Shown here: positions 55,756 to 64,000 of the stretch, piece by piece | Layout: every line of letters begins with the position of its first letter | Numbering within the stretch: the stretch's first letter is position 1 | NCBI RefSeq assembly: GCF_014633365.1 | Contig: NC_068350.1 | Span: forward strand, 10,393,922 to 10,457,921 | Length of the DNA stretch: 64,000 nucleotides | Reading direction: 5' to 3' | DNA from: Diospyros lotus | Taxonomy: Eukaryota > Streptophyta > Magnoliopsida > Ericales > Ebenaceae | Translations under genes and position numbers: made by a program | The notes under the pieces: generated by a model | What the model saw: only the letters and a program-made list of their open reading frames with translations | Told to the model about the DNA's origin: nothing | Databases searched by the model: none

Positions 55756-58700
55756 TCAAGCTGGCTTGTAGATGTCTTCTATAGTTAGCTTGCGAATAAG
55801 TTTATCAAATTGCTTCTTGTGAAGACCCTTAGTTAGAACATCAGCAATTTGTTCAGTTGTTTTAAGATATGGCATGCATATTATTCCACCATCGAGCTTC
55901 TCCTTGATGAAATGTTTGTCCACTTCTATATATTTTGTACGATCATGTAACACCGGATTATGAGAAATAGAGATGACAGCCTTGTTGTCACAATAGACTT
56001 TTATCGGTTTCGACTGAGGAAACTTCAGTTCTTCAAGTATTCTTTTGATCCACATTCCCTCACAAATTCCATGAGCAACAACTCTGAACTCTGCTTCTGC
56101 ACTACTTCTAGCCACCACATTTTATTTTTTGCTTCGCTAGATGACTAGGTTTCCCCAACAAAAGAACAGTAGCCTGAAGCAGATCTTCTATCATTAACAC
56201 TTCCTGCCCAATCTACATCAGTGTAGAGCTCAACTTGCAGATGGCCATGTTTCTTGAACAGTAAGCCTGTTCCAGGAGTCCCTTTCAGATATCTTAGGAT
56301 TCTGTAGACTGCTTCAAAATGCTCTAGCCCTAGTGAGTGCATGAATTGACTCACCATACTTACCTGCAAAAGCAATGTCAGGTCGCGTATGAGACAAGTA
56401 GATTAATCTGCCCACAAGTCTCTGATATTGTTCCCTGTCCTTTACTTCTTCAGCTTTGGCAGCATATAGTTTCACATTAGGCTCGATGGGAGTTTCTGAC
56501 ACTGCAACCGAGTAAACCTGTTTCTCCAAGAAGGTCAAGAACATATTTTCTCTTATTAACAAAGATGCCTTCTTTGGATCTTGCAAACTCCATTCCAAGG
56601 AAATATTTTAGGATCCCCAGGTCCTTGATTTGGAACTCTTTTGCAAGTTTCTGCTTGAGGACTGCTAATTCTGTCTCATCATTACCAGTTAAAATAATGT
56701 CATATTTTGAGTGTTTATAAAATATAGTGTGATCTGCCTGACTTTGAAGGAAGCCATAACTGGTAACTGCCTTTCCAAAGCGTTCGAACCATGCTCTTGG
56801 GGACTGTTTGAGACCATACAGGGATTTCTTTAGTCTACATACTTTGTCACTCCCAAGTTTATTTTCGAATCCTGGTGGCAAGCTCATGAAGACCTCCTCT
56901 TCAAAATCACCATTAAGAAATGCATTTTTGACATTAAGTTGGTGTAGAGGCCAATCTGAATTTACTGCAAGAGACAATAGGATTCTAATAGAGTTTATTT
57001 TTGCAACAGGTGCAAAGGTCTCCTAATAATCAATCCCATAAGTCTGGGTGAAGCCTTTAGCCACCGGTCTGGCTTTGTACCTATCAACACTCCAGTCCGC
57101 CTTACATTTTATTGTAAACACCCATTTATACTCTACTACTTTTTTGTCTTTGGGCAGGTTAACTATCTCCCAAGTGCCACTTCTTCTTAGAGCATTCATC
57201 TCCTCTATAACTACTAATTTCCATTTTGGATCATCCAAAGCTTCCTGTATATTCCTTGGCACAAACAAGTGTGAAATCCTATATGTGAAAGACTTATGAT
57301 TCTTTGATAGTTTGTGGTAGGAGAGATATTTAGCAATAGGATATTTAGTGCAACTTCTAACACCTTTTCTAATTGTTATAGGAACATCAAGATCAGAAAT
57401 AGTAAGTAAATGATTGAAAATAGTTAAAGAATCTACTTGAGAACTATTAGGTAAAGTGGAAGGACGTGGACTAAATGTTGAAGTGGGATTTCCTGAACTT
57501 ATAGTGCCATTTCTCGGGTTTTCAGACTGGTTTTGTGCAGAATTAACATTCAAGTCTTTGTTCATTTGATGAAATCTCTTTCTGGTATAAACCTGAAGCT
57601 CATAATTTAGATCATGATGATCAGTTTGTAGTAATTCTCCCCCTGCTCGAGAAACCCCTTTACTTGGCATCAAAAAACCAGAATCTCCTAAGTGACCATT
57701 ATCAGAAACATGCGATTCCTGAGTAGGACAGATTGCGCTTGGAAGAGGGACAGAAACATCCCAAAAATTGTCTTTATCTTCATGTTTCTCCCCCTTGAAG
57801 GAATTTTTTGGAAAAATAGGGTTTGTTTTCAACAAAGGAGACATCCATATTCACGTAGATCCTTTTTGTGAGAGGATCATAACACTTATAGCCCTTTTTT
57901 TGAGAGGTATAGCCCAAGAAAACACATTTGATAGCCCGAGGGTCAAGTTTTGAGCGAAATTGAGCAGGGATATGAACATATACAGTACATCCAAAAAGTC
58001 CTTTAGACACTCAAGGGGTGTTTGGTACTTTAACTTTAGTAGGCATCCTGTTTATCAAATATGATGCCATTAAAACAGCTTCACCCCATAAGTATTTTGG
58101 AATATGCATAGAAAACATGATGACACGTGCTATAAATGTTTATTTTTACGTTCAGCAATGCCATTTTGTTGAGGAGTATGTCGACAAGTAGATTGGTGGT
58201 GAATACCTTTGGTTTTCAAAAAATCCCCCAAGTGTTCATTAAAATACTCGATGCCATTGTCAGAGTGTAAAATGTCAATTTTGGTTTGAAAATGGTTTTC
58301 AATCATAGTGTAAAAGTTTTTGAATAAATATTCCACTTCAGATTTTTTGTGCATCAAATAAACCCAACACAAACGGGTATGATCGTCTATAAAGGAAACA
58401 TACCATTTTTTTCTAGATAGAGTAGAAATTTTAGAGGGACCCCAAACATCACTATGAATTATATAAAAAAGTTTGGATGCTTGGTAGGGTTTTGGTAAAT
58501 ATGTAGAACGATGATTTTTTGCTAAGATGCAACTTTCACATTGAAAAGAAGAACAATCCATTTCTTTAAATAATTCAGAAAATAAACGTTTCAAATAGGC
58601 AAAACTAGGATGTCCTAGTCTAAGATGCCATAGCATAATTGTATCGTGAACAGGAATTGAACTAGTACTATTAAAGCCCTGAGCTTTTTTATTACCAAAC

Positions 58701-60122
58701 GAGATTTCATCAAAGTAGTAAAGACCTTCAATCATCCTAGCACGCCCAATCATTGTCCCCAAGTTCTGGTCCTGAAATTCACAATGAGATTCAAAAAAGG
58801 TAACACAACAGTTAGAATCTTTGCAAAGTTTATTAATAGACAAAAGATTGCAGGCCAAGTTAGGAACATGAAGGATAGAATTGAGATTAATTGTTAGTTT
58901 AATAATTCCTTTTCTTGCAATAGATGAAAAACTTCCATCGGCAATTCTGATTTTTTCATTGTCAGAGCAAGGATGATAGGTATTAAATAAATAAGGAGAA
59001 CTAGTCATATGATCAAAGGCTCCACAATCAATAACCCATGGAGAGGAATGTAGATAAGAAAGAGCTTTAGGTTTTCTACCTGTGTGTGCCAAGGAAACAC
59101 TAAGAATACCAGATGAGGAACTGGATTGTAACAGCTTCAAGAGTTGATCAATTTGCTCTTTGTTGAAGGGACTTGTGTCAACCTCATTCGCAGTAGGGAC
59201 CCCATGGTTGTTGCCCTTGTCTCCTTGCTTGTTGCTCTTCCAATTGGCAGGTTTGCCATGAATTTTCCAGTAGGTCTCACAAGTATGGTGTGGCTTGTTG
59301 CAATGGTCACACCAGACTCGAGGCTGTTCATTGCTCCTATGCTAGTAATTTGCAGCCTTAAAGGCAGTAGAATCAGTAAACAACGCAGAATTTTCAATCG
59401 ACTCACCAGTAGTTTTTTTGCCAAGCATGACATTCCTTCGGCTTTCTTCCCTTCTAACCTCAACAAATACTTCACCAATAGGAGGAAGGGGAGATCGGCC
59501 AATAATCCTCGCACCTCATCAAACTCGATATTAAGACCAACAAGAAACTTGTAAATACAACCATCTTCAACCATTTTCTTGTGGTGATTGCAATGCAATC
59601 TTTAGTAGATTTCCACTCATAAGTGTTGAAGAGGTCAAGATCTTGCCACAATTTCTTTAAAGAATGGAACTACTTAGTAACAGAGTCATCTCCTTGCCTA
59701 ATCTCTCTCAACTTCAGAGTTAACTCAAAAACCTAAGATTGGTTACCTAGGTCAGAGTACATCTGATTTACATTATCCCATGATTCCTTAGCAGTAGGAT
59801 AACACATATAATTGGAACTAATATCTTTATCCATAGAATTGACCAGCCATGTCATGACCATAGAGTTTTCAGCATCCCAAATGGAGTGTGCTGGGTCATC
59901 CATTGCAGGTTCCTTTTTGTCTCCAGTGATGTAGCCAATTTTTCCTTGCCCGCGGATATATATCCAGACAGATTGAGACCAGTGAAGAAAATTATCACCA
60001 TTTAAACAAATGGTGGTGATTTGGATAGAATGGGTGCTAGAATGGTTTGGCTGGGTTGCTGGAATTTTTGTTTGGATGGCAACGGTAGGGTTTAGAGTAG
60101 TTTCAGAAGTAACTTCCGACAT
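55756..60122 (-). pseudogene. Copia gag-pol polyprotein, broken
   Basis: Minus-strand order: gag from ATG 60122 (LNGDNFLHWSQSVW, TWLVNSMDKDIS, FEVRG-type sequence to 59500); CCHC knuckle near 59290 (CDHCNKPHHTC); protease (about 59045) with DCGAF where the family has DSGAT; integrase with LWHLRLGHPS, HSDVWGPS, HSDNGIEYF and GIAERKN, so its three acidic residues are retained; RT from 57300 to 56480 with KARPVAKGFTQ and SLYGLKQSPRAWF; RNase H to 55759 with SSAEAEF, YCDNKAVISI and HDRTKYIEV. The RT active-site YVDD is lost: KHSKYDIILTGND shows a deletion of the segment up to its last Asp (about 56690-56715). Stops lie at several domain junctions. Confidence 0.9.
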
Positions 60123-60598
60123 AGCTTATCACTTGGGAGTGGAAAAAAACAAGGAGAAAAATAGGGTTACCAAGATCTGGGAGATGGCTGCCGATGTAAG
60201 ATCCCAACAAGCAGTAGGAGGTCAAGGCAGAGAGGCTGCAAGCAATTGGTGGTTGAAGCAAGCAGTAGGCGGTCAAGGCAGAGAGGCCGCAAGCAATCGG
60301 TGGCTGAAGCAAGCACAATCGACCCAATCGAAGTGGGCGTCACCTTCCTGAAACGATCTGGCGATTGAAACGATCTCGCCCAAAGAAAACTTGCACTCAC
60401 AGGAGGTAGAAAAGATCTTGGGTAGCAGCGACTAGTAGACCCGAGATCAGTGACGGCTGGGCGATCTGGGTGGCCGCAACTGTTTGACTGAAAGTGGCCA
60501 GCTTCGAGCTTCAGCGGCTAAAAGAGAGGCTCCGATGGTCATGAGTTATGGCAAAGGGCTAAGGGCCTAGGTAATGGATGGCTGAGATTTAATCTGAG

Positions 60599-60610
60599 GC
60601 TCTAATACCA
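60599..60610 (-). promoter_or_regulatory. Primer binding site of the minus-strand copia
   Basis: The complement reads TGGTATTAGAGC, directly after the 5' LTR, matching the initiator tRNA-Met 3' end except for one base. Confidence 0.88.
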
Positions 60611-60843
60611 TCTTAGAAATAATCAAGGATAATATAGCTTAATTGATTCAACTAAGCAAGAACAACATCCTCTTTTAAAGAGAGGATTATGAACAAAGAA
60701 GGAAAGAAATAAACTAAATATAGACAACATCCTAATTTACATCTTTTACATACTATATTTACTTAATATTTACATAAAACATAAATCCTAGAATATTCTA
60801 GGATCAAAGCCAAATCTTCCTTAATTTGAGCATATCTCTAGTA
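60611..60843 (-). repeat. Copia 5' LTR (minus strand)
   Basis: 233 bp on the right side of the element, followed on the plus strand by the GTTTT duplication. Compared with the other LTR it has an extra 'acttaatatttac'-like insertion near 60760. Confidence 0.88.
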
Positions 60844-60877
60844 GTTTTTTCACATACGCGCTGTACGTTGCGTCAGG

Positions 60878-60891
60878 TGGTATCAGAGCGG
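60878..60891 (+). promoter_or_regulatory. Primer binding site of the gypsy-like element
   Basis: TGGTATCAGAGCGG begins two bases after the 5' LTR, a perfect match to the initiator tRNA-Met-type site over its first 12 bases. Confidence 0.88.
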
Positions 60892-60907
60892 TTCATCAAC
60901 TAATCAG

Positions 60908-62202
60908 ATGGACAATCTTGAAGGTAACAGTAGCAACCAGCCTCATGACGGTGATCAGGGGCTGCCCGTGGTTTGGAGAGCAATCGAAGAACAATGGGAA
61001 ATAATTCGTACAATGGAGTGACAATTGGAGCGAATCCACAACCAATTGGGCATTTTACAACGAGTTAAGGATAATCGGAACTGGACTAATGGCATGAATC
61101 AAGCTGGCTACGTTAAACCGAGAAGATCAGCCATTAATCCTGTCCTCATTAATCCTAGAAGACCAATGATGGATGATAGCGACGATAAGGATGATCTTGG
61201 TCTTATGATAGCCAACCCTAGTGGTAAAGGGGTTAGGAGGAATGCGCAACAACACAACCATTGGGGAAACGATGAGTATAAACTAAAGAATGACTTTTCG
61301 ATGAGTTTGGAGCTTGATTTTGAAGATTATGTTGTCCCAGCAACCTCAACGTTTGCAAACTCAGGTTTGATTTATGCTGCTAACATGATAGAAACTCCAA
61401 GGTTATTGACTCATACGGGGGTATTTTCTAGTCTCGAGGGATCAGGCATTGCTTCGCAACCCAAGGATAGTGGTGTTTCTTCTGATCGGCTTGCAACTGT
61501 AAAGGAGATGGAGGTTATGGTAGCAAATCCTTCTACAGTTTATTCAAGCTCTGGCATGGTTGAATCACAGGCAATAGGAACATATTCATCTTCGCAATTG
61601 CAAAAGCAAGATAGTCACATAGGTCTCTTTGTGGATAGGAGTGTTGGATCTCCTAGGCTAGTCAACTCGGGTAGTGCAACTACATTTGATATTAATCTGA
61701 AATTAAATTCCGAAATTAAGAATGTTGTAACAGCTGCTGCTAAGTTGATCAAGTGCTTAGACCAGAGGAGGATTCAAGTATCAATATTTTAAGTGATGGA
61801 GAGACTGTTGGTAGTTATGGAATAAGCCTTTATTCGAAACAGTTGCAAAAGAATGCTTCTCCAGACAAGAAAAATCTACAGATGAATTCAGAAGTTGTTG
61901 AGAAGTCAAAATCAAAAAAGTTTATGAAAGGAGAAGGACCTGTGATAAGATCTACTAGATTAGAAAAGCGCTCAAAATGGAATGTTCAACATCCTCAATC
62001 TAACAGTAATAATACAATGGAGGCAGAAAGCAACAAACATGGCGATGGTTGGACCCATGCTAACAAAGATAAGGCTAAGAGGGGGAGGAATGTCTTTGCT
62101 CATGTTCTCTTAGCAGAAAAGTTCAAGCGGTTCAAGAAGATGTCAAGCAAAAGTTGCACAAATAAGAAGTACAAGGCAACAACTATAGGAAGCATAAGAT
62201 AG
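60908..62202 (+). pseudogene. Gag-like start and unrecognised open frame of the gypsy-like element
   Basis: ATG 60908 starts MDNLEGNSSNQPHDGDQGLP and meets one stop (about 61019). The same frame then stays open to 61792. It overlaps a second frame (61753-62202) that looks like its continuation after a single frameshift near 61760. Together these are about 400 codons, hydrophilic and rich in Ser, Asn and Lys, with Asp-rich MMDDSDDKDDLG near the start and a basic KSKSKK / RLEKRSK part later. The first 80 residues fit the start of gypsy gag proteins. The rest has no motif I recognise: no zinc knuckle, no protease, no RT. It could be diverged gag or captured host sequence. Confidence 0.55.
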
Positions 62203-62400
62203 TTGAGATTAGAGATAAAGTCATGATATTCTTGAAGAAGGAATGGATTCCAGCAGGACAATAGAACAAACTTAAGCCAAAGAAGTATGATCCTTACAAG
62301 ATTATAAAGAAGATAAATGATAATGCTTATGTTGTGGATTTGCCTAATCATATGGGTATTTCCAAACATTTAATGTGGCTAATCTCTCTTTGTACTTACC
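62130..62400 (+). pseudogene. Gypsy integrase C-terminal (GPY/F-like) remnant
   Basis: A different frame reads EDVKQKLHK, stop, then KIVEIRDKVMIFLKKEWIPAG and [20 protein letters not shown] followed by [13 protein letters not shown]. This is the tail of Ty3/gypsy integrases, where 'KLKP-KYGPFKI-KKI-DNAYV-DLP' is typical; the GPY/F Gly is Asp here. It shows the element descends from a full gypsy element by internal loss. Confidence 0.8.
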
Positions 62401-62464
62401 AGACGTGAATTTGTCCTACTCGGATCAAAATTCAAGGTCGAATATTTTTTCAAGTGGAGGTGAA

Positions 62465-62864
62465 TGATGCGGTCACCAATCAAGACTTGGCCCATGGCCG
62501 ACCCAACCATACCGGAACAGTAGCGTCAGAATAGTATTTTAATACTTCATATGTTTTAAGATTCTACTTGATTTAGGATTCTACTTCATGTTTGATTAGG
62601 GTTTTATTTCTATTAGAATTCTAGTTGGATTTTGTTTACAAATATTAGATTGATTTGGATTAGCTAAATACTATAAATATATCTAAGATCTAGAGTTTGT
62701 AATCAAGTGTTTCTCAATCAAGTTTCAACAACCTATTTGGGTTTTCTTAGCAAAACAGTTTTGTTTTTGCGTCTTTTTGAAAGTCAAGCTTCGGCCATTG
62801 AAGTTTGCTCTTTCAAGAGTTTATTTTAGTGTGTTTTTTCACACATGCGCTACACGCTATGTCT
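62465..62864 (+). repeat. 3' LTR of the gypsy-like element
   Basis: About 400 bp, starting TGATGCGGTCACCAATCAAGAC right after the purine tract. It lacks a short 'atcatcagaatag'-containing repeat and one 'ttctacttcat' repeat present in the 5' LTR. Confidence 0.86.
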
Positions 62865-64000
62865 GTAGGCCAGTAAAGCTTAATGTTGAGAGCAATTGAT
62901 TGAAAGGAGATAAACATATTGAAGAGAATTTTTCTAGGAATTGTTTGGCACTGAAATCTAGGAAGTATCTGCATTGCTTATTGGTGAATGTGGTTGGGAG
63001 CTCAGTATTAATGTAAATGTGATGCTCTGATTTTAAGTTATGCCTTACACCTCTGTGGCTCTGTCTCATTAACACATTGTTAAAGTGAAGCATAGATAAA
63101 TTATAATATGGAAATAATCATTTTCTTTTAATTGTACAAGTGACAATTGTGCCAACTCCACATAGTGGGATTAATGCTTGACATGTTGGTACAGATGATA
63201 ATTTTACTATCTAGATTTCCTTGGTTGACATGCTATGAAGATTGTAGCACCCACCTCGAACCTTGGGTGTACCTGATAGCTCTAATGTCACGTCTAAATA
63301 TGATGATGTATTCTAAATTTTGTTTTTGAGTTTTGACTCACTTAAGAAAAATAAAGAAGAAAGGTCGCTTGAGGACTTAAGGTAAGATCTCAAGCTTATT
63401 TGCCTATGATGATCCCACCTTAGTCCAAAGGGGCTGAGGCCCTAAAATCGCTCTCCGAGGCAGGGTACTGTTTACATGATGTAAGACCATAAGAAGTTGT
63501 TTTATCACCGTTAGGCTGGGCTGAAGTGCTGGACTATTTTTGGTTCCATGACTGATGTATTAAAAGTTCTTTAAGGTCTAGAGTTAATAAGTTGGTCATC
63601 AATTACCTTTGCAAACTGAGATTCAATGATATTTCTAGAATTATTAAGCAAGCATCAAGGTAGCCCTAAACTTAATATTTATTCTTACATCTACAAGCCT
63701 GATTAGGGGTGAGATCCCCTAAATAATATTTGATTAATTTCTCCTTATCGGGGCAACAAAAATCATTTTGATGAATTTGGGCATAGGATGAGCCTTGGTA
63801 ACGGTAAGGTTGCTCCTTTCTTATTGAAAGGTCATGGGTCTAAGGTGTCGAAATAGCCTAGCCTCCTTGCAAAGCTAGGTAAGGTAGCATACAAAAATGA
63901 CCTTCCCATGACCCTCATAAAGCAGGAAGTCTTGTGCACTGGGAATGCCCAATGAAATTTGGGAACTGAATGATTAGATTAAGGCAGACAGATGGAAATT
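62865..64000 (+). other. RCC1-like intron 1 continuing; possible new LTR start at 63243
   Basis: No RCC1 exon 2 is found. From 63243 the sequence TGTAGCACCCACC resembles the start of the solo LTRs at 4252 and 45776, so another LTR may begin here and run off the window. No end or TSD can be tested. Confidence 0.4.
63148..63192 (+). mobile_element. SINE 3' end (Angio-domain-like) fragment
   Basis: Reads 'gtgccaactccacatagtgggattaatgcttgacatgttg', the third copy of the domain seen at 33971 and 37198. It lies in RCC1-like intron 1. Confidence 0.55.

Larger units (their letters stand above)
55528..60843 (-). mobile_element. Ty1/copia retrotransposon, minus strand, perfect TSD
   Basis: LTRs at 60611-60843 (5') and 55528-55748 (3'). 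Both sides are flanked by GTTTT (55523-55527 and 60844-60848). The primer binding site TGGTATTAGAGC follows the 5' LTR on the minus strand (60599-60610) and a gagggggag purine tract precedes the 3' LTR. Length 5316 bp, with gag, protease, integrase, RT and RNase H in copia order. It is inserted antisense within the 5' LTR of the gypsy-like element and is thus younger. Confidence 0.93.
55111..60875 (+). repeat. 5' LTR of the gypsy-like element, split by a copia insertion
   Basis: Two parts, 55111-55527 and 60849-60875, join across the copia element and its GTTTT duplication. It ends near 'gttgcgtca' two bases before the primer binding site. A TATA box (ctataaatat) lies at 55371-55380 and recurs in the 3' LTR at 62671-62680. 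Confidence 0.85.
55111..62864 (+). mobile_element. Non-autonomous Ty3/gypsy-like LTR element in RCC1-like intron 1
   Basis: LTR sequence starting TGATGCGGTCACCAATCAAGAC occurs at 55111 and 62465. A primer binding site TGGTATCAGAGCGG (60878) follows the first LTR and a purine tract (aagtggaggtgaa) precedes the second. Flanks GTAAG (55106-55110) and GTAGG (62865-62869) match at 4 of 5 bases. Between the LTRs lie a gag-like start, an unrecognised open frame and only the C-terminal tip of a gypsy integrase; protease, RT and RNase H are absent. The first LTR is split by a copia element (55528-60843). Confidence 0.87.

Noticed and set aside
60010..60400. Plus-strand frame of 113 codons and its antisense partners with repeated AVGGQGREAASN-like words
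   Set aside because: It lies at the gag start and leader of the minus-strand copia and reflects a short tandem duplication there ('caagcagtaggaggtcaaggcagagagg'), not a gene.

Overview
This is plant nuclear DNA, very probably from an angiosperm. It contains spliced genes with GT-AG introns, a PLS-class pentatricopeptide gene, an RCC1-family first exon, a fragment of a bZIP18-like gene, and every major class of plant transposable element. Nothing bacterial or organellar is present. I would not name a species. Most of the 64 kb is nested, decayed mobile DNA; I could place boundaries on many elements from terminal repeats and target-site duplications (TSDs).

0.3-14.2 kb: a large CACTA (En/Spm) transposon with subterminal repeats, a broken TNP2-type transposase and a second, TNPA-type gene. 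It is split by two long solo LTRs in opposite orientation (4252-6671 +, 9813-12386 -, the latter with perfect ATTGT TSDs). 14.3-15.4 kb: a tandem duplication. 15.4-24.5 kb: a three-layer nest. A LINE-type RNase H relic (- strand) is split by a PIF/Harbinger element (15853-24533, TSD TAA), which in turn holds a Ty1/copia retrotransposon (16346-22191, two 743-bp LTRs).

25-34 kb: a tropinone-reductase-like exon relic, a foldback element with internal tandem repeats, then a tandem segmental duplication whose first copy is a PPR pseudogene and whose second copy is an apparently intact two-exon PPR gene (31112-33791). 36-40 kb: a 476-bp Pack-hAT element carrying the start of a bZIP18-like gene, and a five-intron relic of a mercaptopyruvate/thiosulfate sulfurtransferase. 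40-54 kb: MITEs, a non-autonomous hAT, a Mutator-like foldback, a third solo LTR with TSDs, and a 5.0-kb hAT whose subterminal tandem repeats were hit by a small CACTA-like element.

54.4-64 kb: exon 1 of an RCC1/UVR8-like gene (54367-54559). Its first intron runs past the window end and holds a non-autonomous Ty3/gypsy-like element (55111-62864) with an unrecognised open frame, itself interrupted by an antisense Ty1/copia element (55528-60843, TSD GTTTT).

Only two host genes look functional: the PPR gene and the RCC1-like gene. Several decayed catalytic codons differ from the family residue by G-to-A, and several TSD mismatches are transitions, the pattern expected from deamination of methylated cytosine. 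Boundaries given with TSDs are read directly from the sequence. Family names rest on recognised protein motifs without a database search.
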